DNA of 64,000 bases from Topomyia yanbarensis (Eukaryota > Arthropoda > Insecta > Diptera > Culicidae): the NCBI RefSeq assembly GCF_030247195.1, contig NC_080672.1, positions 28,279,906 through 28,343,905 of the forward strand. The letters run 5' to 3'. The translations under genes and the position numbers were made by a program. Shown here in pieces: positions 9,401 through 19,662 of the stretch; the first letter of the stretch is position 1, and each line of letters starts with the position of its first letter. A model generated the notes under the pieces. The model saw only the letters and a list, made by a program, of their open reading frames with translations, did no database searches and had not been told where the DNA came from.

Positions 9401-11827
9401 AATCAGATCTTTCAGCCCACGAAGCGGACCATGCTTTCGCAAATCGCCAGTATCTTTGACCCATTAGGGCTTCTGGCGCCAATAGTCATCAAAGCGAAAA
9501 TGGTCATGCAACAGCTCTGGGAACTGAAGGTGGACTGGGACGAAGCTCCCCCCGGTGAGTTAGTTCAAGTTTGGTTGACATTCGTGCAAAGCCTTTCCGA
9601 TCTTAATTCCTTACAGGTACCCCGACGAGTGATCGGCACGCAAGCCGCCTCTCGATTATATCTGCACGGCTTCAGTGATGCATCCGAGCGAGCCATGGGT
9701 GCGTGTGTCTACATTCGTGCGATAGACAACGACGGCAACACATCATCACATCTGCTGTGTGCGAAATCTAAATTGGCGCCCATTGGAAATGGACGAACAA
9801 CACTACCTCGGTTGGAGCTGTGCGCCGCAGTGATCCTGTCCAGACTAATAGCGAATGTGAAGGAAGCCCTAACCATACCCTTTCATGAAATACGTGCGTA
9901 CTCGGACTCAACGGTGGCGCTGGCGTGGATCGCGGGTGGTGCTTCAAGGTGGAAAACGTTCGTCGCAAATCGTGTGGCAGAAATAACTACGCATCTTCCT
10001 GCAGTAAACTGGAATCATATCGACACCCGTAGCAACCCCGCCGATCTGATCTCTCGGGGTACTCTACCAGAGCAAACCATCAACAGCGCTCTCTGGTGGC
10101 ATGGCCCGTACTGGAATGCTTGTCCAAACATAGATAATTCCGCGCCCACGGTCGCTCTTGACGATAAGCAACAACGACAGGTAGAAAGGGAACAGCGTTC
10201 TGCAGCAGTGACGTATCTGGTGGTTTACGAAAACGACTTTCTCGACGGCATGCTGGCCAGATATTACCCTAAACTCCAACATCTTTTACGTATTACTGCC
10301 TGGATGATTCGCTTTCGACATCGCGAGTATCGAGCCGCCAGGTTAACAGCATACGAAATCGACAACGCTATGCAACTCTATGTGAAACACGTTCAGAGGT
10401 TGCAATTCGCGAAGGAAATCAATCAACTAGAGAAGCATCATGAGGTGCATCACACCAGTCCACTTCGACAGCTGAAACCGTTCCTGGATGAAGCACATCT
10501 CCTCAGGGTGGGCGGTAGGTTACAGCTGTCAGATCTCAGCTACGACACGAAGCATCCGATCTTGCTGCCCCACCGCTCAATTCTCACTGCGCTCGTTCTC
10601 CACCACGAGCATAACCAGCTGTTTCATTGCGGCCCCCAATCGCTATTGGCAGCTGTACGAAAGCGTTTTTGGATTATTAGCGGTACCAGCGCCGCTCGCA
10701 AGACTTGCCGATCCTGCGTCGAGTGTGTACGAGCGAAGCCAGTACCAATTCATCAGCTGATGGGCCAGCTACCAGCAGACCGCCTGAAGCCAGTTCCTCC
10801 TTTCTCCATCACCGGTGTGGATTACGCTGGGCCAATCAATGTTGTCAGTCGTCGAACGCGAGGTGCTGTAGCTACAAAGGGCTATATCGCACTATTCGTC
10901 TGCTTCTCAACTCGAGCGGTACATCTAGAAGCAGTTTCGGATCTCACTACGTCCGCATTCATTGCGGCGTTCACTCGCTTCAGCTGCCGATATGGACTGC
11001 CGAACAAGATGTACTCTGACAACGCCACTAATCTTCGGGGTGCAGCTAGAAAACTTCGTGAGTTATACCAGCAGATTAATTTAATCGAACATGAGAACCA
11101 AATAGCAGATTATTTTGCGGACGAAGGCATTGAGTGGTCATTTATTCCCGCTCGTTCTCCCCACCACGGTGGACTGTGGGAAGCAGGGGTGAAGGTGGCG
11201 AAGAGCTTGCTAAACAAGCTAGGAGGTGATTCTCGTTTCACGTTCGAAGAGTTAAGTACGGTTCTCTCGCAAGTAGCAGCTTGTATGAACTCTCGTCCTA
11301 TCACCCCATTGTCGAATGATTCCAACGAACCACAACCTCTCACGCCAGCGCACTTTCTCATCGGTCGGACCTTGAATGCTGTTCCAGAGATCAACCAGCT
11401 GGAGCGACAGATCGGATCTTTGAACAGGTGGCAATATGTACAACGAGTCACCCAGGAGTTCAGAGTTCGGTGGCAGAATGAGTACGTTCTATTGCTTCAA
11501 CGTATGGTAAAATGGCAGCATACTACACCGAATGTTACTGTCGGTGAGTTTGTTCTGCTGATTGCCGATAACGAAAAGGCTAAGCAATGGCCGATAGGTC
11601 GTGTCGTAGACACCTTTCCTGGCCCTGACGGACGCATTCGAGTAGTGGCCGTTAAAACTACCAACGGTATTTCACGGCGTGATGTCAGGAGAATTCGGAG
11701 AATCCCATTAGAAGATGATGAGTACGTACCAGGACGGAACGGAGCAGAAATTCCTCGCAGTAATTTGGTGGGCGGTTTATGTTACGGCGGAAGTAAATCT
11801 AAGCGCCGTTCACGAAAATCAGCTTGA
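6428..11827 (+). CDS. BEL/Pao Gag-Pol polyprotein
   Basis: A single frame of 1799 residues encodes everything needed for retrotransposition. The first ATG is 6428; the open frame reaches back to 6341 but only with a TTG. Domains in order (residues from this Met): BEL Gag region (DUF1759-like) about 155-235; Cys/His zinc-knuckle cluster about 364-426 starting CNVC; aspartic protease (DUF1758/A17 type) with LDSASQ and catalytic D495; reverse transcriptase with D830 and YVDD at 906-909; RNase H with D1084, E1130 and D1160; HHCC zinc finger; integrase core with D1465, D1531 and E1585; C-terminal DUF5641-like domain ending about residue 1780. All catalytic residues I looked for are present and no frameshift or internal stop is seen. 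The protease has SAS where SGS/TGS is common; this is the one unusual motif. The last 48 nt, including the TGA at 11825-11827, lie in the 3' LTR, as is common in BEL elements. Transcription is expected from the 5' LTR. This is a transposon gene, not a host gene. Confidence 0.95.
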   Translation: MEKLIRERKSLEPRLKRVHDTVVKIQPEAAEEIDVQSELDTLNDIWAAYCSVHKRILDACTNDETYEEAIECQCRFEEAYVRLKNRLLKLLKVIKLADSNREERPPSQNDVITQLAQQQAELLNMMSTRMVLATSSTAASPEAAIAPTPLSDLKLPPMTLPVFSGNYLEWQSFIDLFNSMVHQNPSLKDSQKLYFLKTNLSGEAASLISHLKIEDVNYSPALQKLKSRYDKPLEIAHKHIERFLSQPALTSSSADGLRSLHDISDEVVRALQAMQREDRDTWLLFILIEKLDRETKQLWYQRVADMQEANITLQCFLHFIDSRSFALQSAQPPKHGAVAAQKPPVKPSYRGATAFITTNAPPVCNVCAKSPHPLYQCGKFIHMSPEERLSTVSRQRLCKNCLKQHLGEVCRSGNCRKCGLLHHTLLHAAFEPSDHQPSPFTSYAVHANNGPAAQSLISALDPTANLDASNVLLATVAINVLDKYGRPHACRAVLDSASQVSFISKSFCDELGLDLMEADMDLEGISSMPAHADKCAQIVIASRCTDYRTAVPCMVLEEIVKTLPAKPADIDQWSIPDSIELADPLFNRPGKISVLLGIELFFQLLEPGKINLSTDDSLPTLQNTKLGWVVAGRYRNSAPLSNLKVSTCLLASSDDGLCQQLRKFWEIEEYAVPKIHISEEERRCEEHFSMHTVRNNSGKFTVRLPFLHPPSQLGDSRQMAVRRLEHMERKLHRNPLLKQEYHAFLREYLELGHMTISEHANPTEAVYLPHHCVIKEASSTTKCRVVFDASAKTTSGKSLNDILMAGPVLQDSLVNILLRFRIPTIVITGDIKQMYRMIEVHQDDRDFQRILWRWSSDEPVKEYRLNTVTYGTKSASYLATKCVQQLLESHRLMYTEAVEKAERGTYVDDILTGADSEEEAILLRQQLSTILASGGFHLRKWASNSVEVLNAIPAADREINTTIELNNTRTIKALGIYWQPCSDEFLFSNIPNQIFQPTKRTMLSQIASIFDPLGLLAPIVIKAKMVMQQLWELKVDWDEAPPGELVQVWLTFVQSLSDLNSLQVPRRVIGTQAASRLYLHGFSDASERAMGACVYIRAIDNDGNTSSHLLCAKSKLAPIGNGRTTLPRLELCAAVILSRLIANVKEALTIPFHEIRAYSDSTVALAWIAGGASRWKTFVANRVAEITTHLPAVNWNHIDTRSNPADLISRGTLPEQTINSALWWHGPYWNACPNIDNSAPTVALDDKQQRQVEREQRSAAVTYLVVYENDFLDGMLARYYPKLQHLLRITAWMIRFRHREYRAARLTAYEIDNAMQLYVKHVQRLQFAKEINQLEKHHEVHHTSPLRQLKPFLDEAHLLRVGGRLQLSDLSYDTKHPILLPHRSILTALVLHHEHNQLFHCGPQSLLAAVRKRFWIISGTSAARKTCRSCVECVRAKPVPIHQLMGQLPADRLKPVPPFSITGVDYAGPINVVSRRTRGAVATKGYIALFVCFSTRAVHLEAVSDLTTSAFIAAFTRFSCRYGLPNKMYSDNATNLRGAARKLRELYQQINLIEHENQIADYFADEGIEWSFIPARSPHHGGLWEAGVKVAKSLLNKLGGDSRFTFEELSTVLSQVAACMNSRPITPLSNDSNEPQPLTPAHFLIGRTLNAVPEINQLERQIGSLNRWQYVQRVTQEFRVRWQNEYVLLLQRMVKWQHTTPNVTVGEFVLLIADNEKAKQWPIGRVVDTFPGPDGRIRVVAVKTTNGISRRDVRRIRRIPLEDDEYVPGRNGAEIPRSNLVGGLCYGGSKSKRRSRKSA

Positions 11828-12078
11828 CCTTCAGTCGTCCTAGCAAACTTTATTTCGCTCGATTCGAGTAAACAACCATTGTATCTCAATTTGCATTGTT
11901 TTTTTCTTCTACTTCGATTACCGCACTAAGCGGGTGCTATAAAGGGAGACTGTAGAAGGCAGTCAATTATCAGTTGAAATTATACGTTAGAACGGTAACC
12001 GTCGTGTGCATATTTATCCGAACGCGCTCCATCGATAATTGAAATTTTTCGGTCGTTTTTTCGTAGCTCGCATCTCCA
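11780..12078 (+). repeat. 3' LTR of BEL/Pao element
   Basis: TGTTACGGCGG...CTCCA, matching the 5' LTR at every position I compared except the second base. It is preceded by a G-rich stretch (ggtgggcggttta) in the position of the polypurine tract. It carries the polyprotein stop codon. Confidence 0.92.
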
Positions 12079-12799
12079 GTTGACGTAATGGCAAACATGA
12101 CACAATTGAACAAACCGTAATTCACGAACTGACGAAACATAACCGTGTTCCATTTAATTTTACATGAAGCATATAATTTATCGCAATGACATAAAATTAC
12201 CATTCAGAACATTCAGAACAAACGTTACATGTGAAGTAAAATTACGTGATACGCGAAATTCAAAGTGTATTAAGTGTAAATCAAATCCCACTGGCCGGCA
12301 GTGGTATTATGAAGAAAAATTTGCAGCATATGGTCTGGCTTACTTATGCAAACAACTTAATTTCGGGATGTAGGAGGTGTTAGCTCTACTGATTTTCCAA
12401 TGACCCATTTCAGAATGACAGAGGCCTAGCGGTACATTCCGATGCCATTTTCCCGTCGGCAAGCCCCGCTCAACTATAATACGTGTATCAAATTTATACC
12501 AGTATTATTATTGAACTTTCGATTCCTTGCCACGAATAAGTGCGCATGGAATTGACCTTAGTTCATGTATCTTTCCTTCAAATAGAAAAACAAGACAAAC
12601 AAGATGGATCTCACCAACATGTTAGGACACTCTACCGCATGTACACTGACTTGGGCCCCATGTCCTACCCTCAAGCCGTCTCCTCTGGGTAATCCGCTGG
12701 GGGAAGGAAACCTGAAACCACATTTGACCGTGGCGTGTGCAATCTCTTCGTTCTTCATCTCTGCCACTGATAGCCAGACCGGAGGAAAACGCTCCATTG
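12079..12799. other. Non-coding interval between BEL and LINE relic
   Basis: No domain or repeat boundary is recognised. Open frames around 12558-12861 on both strands overlap one another and look like chance. The LINE relic becomes recognisable only from about 12800. Confidence 0.4.
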
Positions 12800-13180
12800 A
12801 TCCAAGATGTCTGAGATATTGAAAAATTCATTGAAGCAGATTGGTTTTTCGTTGATGTCACCTTCCAATGCCCACCTTAGCTAAAGATTCCGCTTCTTCA
12901 TTACACTGGATGGAGCAATGTGAGAGGACCCAAACTAAAGTAATCTTGCACCATCTTACAGATAAAGCTGTAGAGGCCGTCCGAAACAATAAAGTAATGA
13001 GTGGTGGGTAAAGTATCAGTAATCCCAAGTTTATACTGAATTGCAGCGGGTTCTGTGACGTAAACTGAACATTAAGTTTGAAAGAGGCGGATAGGTTTTG
13101 ATTTAATATACCGAAGCCAGTGGAACCGTTGAGACTTGAACAATCGGTGTATATTCCAGTTATTGCACGGAGAAAGTAAG
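12800..13180 (-). pseudogene. LINE RNase H remnant
   Basis: Minus-strand remnant of the RNase H domain of the I-like LINE. It aligns with 57230-57720: the gataccgaagccagtgga block, the 'gtactgaattgcagc' block and the 'gatgtcacc' block are shared in the same order. No open frame survives. It was recognised by nucleotide similarity within this window. Confidence 0.75.
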
Positions 13181-13389
13181 TAAGTATCTAATGTGACATC
13201 CCTAGGTACCTTTAGAGTCGAACAGACCCGGATATAGATCATTTTCTCTAACAGCTTCCGGCTGCAGACAGCAATCGGTCGATACGAATTGTGGTTGAAT
13301 GCTAGTTTTCTTGGTTTTTGTATGGCGATGACCTTCAGTTATCTCCAGTCTTGAGGGACAATGTTACCCTCAAGAAATTATTAAAATAA

Positions 13390-14590
13390 ATTCAACAGGC
13401 GTCTCTTGGCAGAGTCGGCAGGTTCTTCAACAAGTTAAATTTGATTCTGCCATGCCCTTTATTGTTACGTGATAAGAGAGCAAGTGAGAACTCCACCATT
13501 GGAAAAGGTGATTCGTTCGTACTATTGTGATGGGGCGTGGCGCGAATCTGAACAAACATTATTAGCGAAATCGAATTCCCAACGGTTTGAATATTGCACG
13601 CTCTCGTTAGCACTGTTCCGGTACTGCGGGCCGTGGCCCAAATAGTGCTCATCGATGTTTCTCTCGTTAATCCGTTAACGAACCAGCGCCAGTAATTAAG
13701 CTTCTTGGCTTTCATCAAACTCTTCATTCGCGTTTCTAACATCGCGTACTGTCGATAGCTAACGGTTAGTCCGTCACCCGGAAAGTCCGAGGCCTGAGCA
13801 GTCGTTGTCTCAACATGGGTGAGGAGACCGTCCGCGAGAGTTCGCATCTGATACGCGTTTAGTCTGAGCTTTAATCGCGGTGGCGAGAATGAAGCCAGCC
13901 AGGATCCGTACTCTTCCTTCGGTGGACGCTCTTATGCGGACGCGTAGCTCTTCTAATCAATATTTCGTATGAGGTCGGTGGCCCCGAACCGGTTGCAATG
14001 GTAATTATGATTGGCAGATGGTCGCTGCCGTGGGGATGAGGAACTACCTTCCACAGGCAATATAACCGCAGCGATGTCGATCAGAGGGACAAGTCTAAGG
14101 TGCTGGGGGAGCCGGAATCCGTGTCATTTCACCCGTATTCAAAATGGTCATATTTAAGTTGTCGCAAAGCTCGTGGAGTGAGGTAAATTGATTATCGTCA
14201 AGGCGTACCGTGGGAGTTAAAATTACCTAAAACTAGCCTCGGCGTGGAAAAGAGTTCCGCAACATCGCAAAGCCGTCGGTGGCCAACTGAGGCTCTAGTG
14301 GGAATGTAGGTTGAAGCAATGCAAAGGTCTTTGCCTTTAATTCTAGGTTTGGTAAGCTACAACTTCAATGCCTGGCGTCGAGGGGAGGTCGATTCGAATA
14401 AAAGAATAGCACTTTTTGATCCCCAAAAGAACTATTTATTAAAATGTGATGTGATTTTCGGAAGAATGCTTCTGCAATACCACTGTAGAATAGTGATCAA
14501 CTCCGTTACCTCGTTCGATGAATTAACCATCGAAGGATACAGTCGCTGAAAGGATGGGTAATTTTGCAGTCATCTGGGGAGAAAGCTTAT
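13390..14590 (-). pseudogene. LINE ORF2 endonuclease and linker remnant
   Basis: Minus-strand translation in stitched frames gives apurinic-endonuclease signatures: ASTYIPTRASVG, LVLGNFNSHGT (family LGDFNSHG), and VPHPHGSDHLPIIITI with the conserved SDH near 14030. Downstream a 151-residue frame (13847-13392) contains LMKAKKLNYWRWFVNGLTRE and RIKFNLLKNLPTL, typical of the stretch between endonuclease and RT in this LINE group. D is replaced by N in the LGDFN motif. The RT core should follow but is deleted. Confidence 0.75.
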
Positions 14591-15670
14591 TATAATGCTT
14601 TTAAGAGGGTCAGAGATAAAGCTGTGAAAATACGGTCCACAATATCAGAGAAATTTATTAAGCCAGCGTTGGTTACTTTTTCTGGCTGATATATGGGAAC
14701 AATGAGGCTTTTTGATGTTCCCGGAAGTGTTGGAAACTCTTTTTCTGGGCTCAGGTTTTTGAGACTAGAAGCTATTTGCTTCGGTTTTGCACCTGTACTT
14801 CCTCGAGCAGTTATTTTTAGATGGCCTCGAAGACACCTTTTAGCCTTTACAACAAAGCTTATGAGAGGAAATGTTCCTCCTTTCTCTATTGCTTCTAGAC
14901 ACAGCAAATGTTCCCTCTACGAAAGATCGTTTAGCCTAACGTTTGTTTTCGCGCTGTTAGTACGCGGGACATGTCGGGGATCATGTTGGTTTCCCCTACA
15001 GTAGAAACATCTTTCACCATCCCTTGCACAGGAATCATTCACATGATTCCCACTGTATTTCCCACAACGAACATTATTGCTACAATGCGAGGCTGCGTGC
15101 TCCAATTGTTTGCAATTAGTATAGTTCATGACCATCGGAACAAAAAAGCGTACAGGTAGACGAACCTTTTCAAAGAGGAAATAGTTGGGGAGAGCAGAAC
15201 CGGCGAAGGTTACCCGATAAGAGTTTAGGTTGACATATTCCCTCTTTCCGTCCGCTGCGACTGATGCTGGATGCAAACGTTTGCACTCCAGTATCTTCAC
15301 TGGCTGTAGTAAGGGTTCTTTAAAATAGCCAACCCTATGGGTCGACAGGTCCTCATCATTCAAACTCGGATCGGAGACTACCCCGGCACATTTAACCCTA
15401 TTTGATGGTACGTATACACTATACTCCTTCGTAAAAGGGCCGTACCCAGCAATATCATTTGCCTGGTTTAAGCTTTTTACTACCAGCCGAAGCTTAACAG
15501 GGCTTATTTTCGATATTTCTATCGCAGTCCAATTGAACTCGAGAAATCTTTATTCAATTCAAACACTATTTGCCTTTGGCCCAGAAGAAGATCACGTAAG
15601 GCTCGGTGGCCGAGCATGGATAATCCTTGAATAGCCGATTTTATTTCGACATCCATCTCACCTTGAGATG
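14590..15670 (-). pseudogene. LINE ORF1 (Gag-like, zinc-knuckle) remnant
   Basis: On the minus strand a frame from about 15540 to 14917 reads through VYVPSNRVKCAGVVSDPSL and a Cys/His cluster (TNCKQLEHAASHC, VRCGKYSGNHVNDSC, CFYCRGNQHD), the arrangement of nucleic-acid-binding ORF1 proteins of I/Jockey-type LINEs. The likely N-terminus lies near 15660 and is separated by a frameshift near 15541. A further frameshift near 14910 leads into a C-terminal frame down to 14590. The product would package LINE RNA in the cytoplasm; this copy is not functional. Confidence 0.8.
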
Positions 15671-17159
15671 AACCACTGTCAGTAGAGGTCTTTCTTGCCC
15701 GGCCTATTACTCAGTGCTAGCTCTTATTAAAGACGAGAATGATTGATTAGCGGTACTTAAGAGGGGCGTCTGGTGTAAAGTGCTCAAACCGAAAGTAATT
15801 TTATTTTACGTTTCGAAAAGCAAGGCAACAACGGATCTCTTTTTAAATGTAAAGATTTATTTATACATTTATTATGTACAAAAAAGTAAAGACTAAAAGT
15901 TACGCAGAGGCACACATACGAGCGTTCTAAGAGTAGACCATCCAACCATTTGCACGTCGAGGAGCGCCATGGTGGTCATAATAACTCTTGATAAAATTTT
16001 CGGAAACAGGAAATTCAATGAGATTTATAAAACTTGTAGCTACTCGATGAACCAAAAAAAAATAGAAAAAAGTTTGAACTTCGGAAAATGGCATCATTAA
16101 AACTAAAAAATCTCATATTTTGATGTAAAATTCTCGCACTTTTCTTCAAAATCACGGGGAGAAAAACTTTTATATACTGGCAACACATATTATGCATTCT
16201 CATAAAAACAAATCAAGTCAATCCGTTGAATAGTGTTTGAGTTTTCAAGAAAAACGCTATTAAAGTTTCAGATAGATTGAAATCGGCATGTGTTACGGCA
16301 AATACGCGCTTCACTTGTGTATATAACGGTATCCAGACGGCTTACTAGAAAAAAGCACTGCTTCACTGCTCACTGGCCGGATAACGGTAACCGCGCAATA
16401 CTGAAACTTCGACGAGCCGCAGAATGAGCAAGAAAATCTTGGCAGCGGATTAGCACTATTCTTTATAACGTTACACTGCACGAACTGGAAAGATTGTCCT
16501 ATCGGTCTGAGAGTCACCGAACAAATGACTAATTTTTGTTTCCAAATTTTATCCGCATTGTGTGGATCAAATACCAGTTCAGTAATACACTAGTTCAATA
16601 GTAATATTTTCCTTTTGTCAACGATGTTTCGCATCTACTGACATAAAATAGCTTCAAAGTGAAGTAATGGAGATGAAAATCGAATTATTTGAAATATTAT
16701 GGAAAACAGCAGAGCGCATCGTTTACGAAAGACACTCTCATCCTCGAATAGTGGTACATGGACGAGGCCAGATTACCACATATCAATTATGTCAGTGTAC
16801 TGCTACAGATATTTCAAGCTTTGAACTGTTTTGTTATCTTTCCACGTGCCATTACAATGTGTCTCATTTTAGAAAATAGGTACGGGTATACTGATGTGAT
16901 GCTACGACACTTTCGTCAAATGTGTCTATTTACACCTGCTGAACGATAGGAGCCCCTCAATTGAATGGTGCTCAGTGGCCCTGAGTGATCTTAAGGTTCA
17001 ACTTAAGACCCAACCCAGCGGCCATCTTGGAAAACGAAAAAATCAGTTTTTTGTACACCATTGGGAAAATCTTCATGACATGTGCACCGTAATCTTTGCA
17101 TGAACGATTCATCCTGTCATAGAATTTACGCGTATCATTAACGCGGTACAGTTGTCTCG
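15671..17159. other. Non-coding interval, nothing recognised
   Basis: AT-rich sequence with small overlapping frames and no recognisable domain. No clear terminal repeats were found. Confidence 0.4.
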
Positions 17160-17440
17160 TTGCCCTGTTATCATGGCTTTATAGGCGTTTTGGTGGTATC
17201 AAACGGGAAAAACAGATCGAAATGGTTAGTTAAGCAATTATGTGAAAAAAATCCCTCCAGAGGCAGGATTTGAACCTGCAACCCTTGGGACTCTGGCCCA
17301 ATACATAAATTTTTATGTTATACCTGGGTTATGATGACTTTCTAGGAAGAACACATTATTATTGCATTGGCACAGTGATCGTGCCACTACCTCCAGAGAA
17401 AGATCACACACAACCGCCGCTACCAAATTATATTACACCA
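17160..17440 (-). mobile_element. tRNA-derived SINE copy 1
   Basis: Reverse complement contains a B-box-like 'gcaggttcaaatcctgcc' inside 'cccaagggttgc...tctgg', preceded by a degenerate tRNA-like head. Flanks match the copy at 54360-54620 almost throughout (gcaattatgtgaaaaa, agatcgaaatgg, gatcacacacaaccgc). The head is too degenerate to be a working tRNA gene. SINEs of this kind are transcribed by Pol III and moved by LINE enzymes. Confidence 0.7.
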
Positions 17441-18124
17441 ATTTGTGCATTAAGGGCCCAAGTCCAAGCTAAAAATTAAGCTCAATTTTTGTGTTTCGAA
17501 TTCATCTCCTCAGTAACTAGTACCAACTTGGGGCCAACTAGTACGAGATTGAACTTGAGCATTGCGAAGACCGGAGGAAATAATTATTATTTCCTCGTGA
17601 ATTACTCAATTTTTTACGAACATCGTCCATAAACTTCCGAACAAATGCTTCATCGAGTTTTTTTTTACACTTTAGCCTATTTTTTAACTTCTGCCTATTA
17701 TCAGCTGCTTGTCAGTCTTTTTGAACAATCTTTTCACAATCGTCCAGGCCCATAGCACTGGACAGTCTTCTCTCTGCCATTCGATCAAATATTATCCACT
17801 GACCAAAATCAAGTGGCACGTGAATGACCAATGACAAAATCATATAAGTCAATCGCGATGAAAGCCGCTGTAATGAAAGGTTGCCCCGATAGGTGCGTAG
17901 AAGAGTCTGCCCAATGTCCACGTAATGCTGGCTTCTCCACTCTCCCTGTCCAAAGGGTACTCTGATGGTCCTCCCCCAATTAATATAACTGATATATAAT
18001 ATATTGAAATTCAATAATTATTTTATAATAATACAGTTCTAGTACCATTCATTTAAATTTTGATATAGTTTCTAATTGTTAAATTACATTAAAACATTCT
18101 TATTAAACATTACTACGCCCACAC
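17441..18124. other. Non-coding interval, nothing recognised
   Basis: Low-complexity AT-rich stretches, with a more mixed segment at 17700-18000. No coding or repeat assignment could be made. Confidence 0.35.
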
Positions 18125-18720
18125 GGAAAAAAATGTTCTCAAAATCGTGAACAATCATGTCTTTACCCTACGAAAACAGGAGCATGAACAAAAATCATGT
18201 GTTTTATAATTATGTTTCATTTCCGTTCAATGATTTTTTTGTTTTGTGAACTTCAGTCACGGTTTTCGCCATACTATAACCAAATCGATTTTCTCTAAAG
18301 GAACTAGTTCACAATCTTATGAACATTATTCATAAAATCAAAGGTTGAATCGTGATTTTATTTGTAGCTTTTGGAACATTATTCAGAGTTTGACTATGCG
18401 ACGCGAACTGATTCATTATTTCTTACATCTTGAACATTATTTGGTTTTCGCGCAAAAGTAGGAAAATATTGTTCATGTATACGTGAACTGATTCATGATT
18501 ACTAGTGACTGACCTTTCGTACTTATGAAACAGTTAACAAAATCATGAAATCTTATTCATGGAAACGCGAGCTGATTCATGATTCCTAATATAATAGTCA
18601 CACCTGACCATGTGTGTCTATAAAATAGTTCAAAAAATCATAAAATATCGTTTCTGTGTTCGTGAACTAATTCATGATTCCTAGTATAATTTTCACGACT
18701 AGTTAGTCATATAATGGCAG
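18125..18720 (+). repeat. AT-rich 'catgatt' repeat family, plus copy
   Basis: It starts with ctcaaaatcgtgaacaatcatg and then degenerate ~90-bp units built on 'gaactgattcatgatt...gaaatagttcac'. The order matches the copy at 61335-62510. No protein is encoded. The nature of the family (large MITE or untranslated part of a longer transposon) is unclear. Confidence 0.6.
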
Positions 18721-19380
18721 CACCCATTTCCACAGACACTTAGATCGACAGATTTCCGCATTTATAGTTCCGCTAGTATAACAAATAGTACCTACACATT
18801 AAACTGGAGAAACATATTGCTTGCCATACCATAACTTTTCGAGCAAATTTATCCAGTCGATTCGGGTTTTTATGTATTCTTTCACATAGTTCTCATCGTG
18901 CATCAAAATGCATGCATCCTGTCGCTTCAAAACTATAGCGAATGCAATTTCCGGGCTCTTGATGCAGCACGTTGCTTTTGTTCTGTACTTTGTTCGACGC
19001 GTTTAAATGTGTTCAGGTGGTTCCGTTTCTTGATACGTTGGATCATTCCGGTGCTAGTTCTCGATTTATTTGCCAAATCGCGCATCGACATTTATTAAAT
19101 CTTCCTAATTTAAGATCCCGCAACTTGTTTATGACGGATTTTACACTCGCGTTATGAATATTTCAAAGCGCTTCACCAATTTTCGCCTAGTTACACCCTA
19201 TTCACTAAACTATTTATTCAAAACCATAATTTTCATTTCATTTTTATTGCGCAACCTTTTAAATACGAAAAATTTAAACCGTCACAAAAGCAAACAAACG
19301 AGAAAAAAATAAAAAAATAATATAGAAAGATGGCAGTCAAACGCACTGCATGCTATTATGACTTCATTACCAAACAAATA
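18721..19380. other. Non-coding interval, nothing recognised
   Basis: AT-rich; short plus-strand frames near 18898-19157 have no recognised domain. Confidence 0.35.
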
Positions 19381-19662
19381 CACTGAGGTTTTTTTCTGCT
19401 CGGTATTTTTTTGCGCGGATTTTTGAATTTATACGGTTTTCCTTTAAGTGGTTTTTTAAAATTTACGCGGTTTTCATTTAGGCGGATTTTTGAATTTGCG
19501 TGGTATCCACTAACGAGGTTCTCATCAACATGGATACTTAAATTTAAACGGTCTTCATTTACGCGGATTTTAAAATTTACGCGGTTTTCATCGACGCGGA
19601 TTTTGAAATTTACGCGGTTTTGATTTATGCGGCCTGTACCCTCGCGTAAAAAAACCTGAGTG
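19381..19662. mobile_element. Short inverted-terminus element with 33-bp tandem repeats
   Basis: The ends are inverted: cactgaggttttttt at the left and aaaaaaacctgagtg at the right. Inside are degenerate tandem units of about 33 bp (ggattttgaaatttacgcgg plus ttttcat..acgc). Because 33 is a multiple of three, the units give 11-residue periodic translations in both directions; I regard these as by-products, not a protein. Confidence 0.65.

Larger units (their letters stand above)
5991..12078 (+). mobile_element. BEL/Pao LTR retrotransposon, apparently complete
   Basis: It consists of a 299-bp 5' LTR (5991-6289), a short leader with a primer-binding-site position, one uninterrupted gag-pol frame (6428-11827) whose stop lies inside the 3' LTR, and a 299-bp 3' LTR (11780-12078). 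The LTRs align at a constant offset of 5789 and, read by eye, differ only at the second base (T in the 5' copy, G in the 3' copy). This implies a very young insertion. Termini are TG...CA in the 3' copy. Odd: the 5 bp before the element (ATGAA) and after it (GTTGA) do not match, so the usual 5-bp target duplication is absent. Open frame, core promoter and identical LTRs suggest an element that was recently mobile. Confidence 0.93.
12800..15670 (-). mobile_element. Decayed I-like LINE, internally deleted
   Basis: Read on the minus strand, the order is ORF1 with zinc knuckles (15670-14590), endonuclease (14590-13990), the endonuclease-RT linker (13990-13390) and RNase H (13180-12800). Almost all of the reverse transcriptase is missing between 13390 and 13180. 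Several frameshifts and stops show that it is dead. The RNase H part aligns in nucleotide detail with the LINE at 56859-57770 (for example ttgaagcagattg, gtcacctt, agagcaatg), so both belong to one family. A near-complete linear order with the RT core deleted is unusual and recurs at 53190-54230. Confidence 0.85.
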
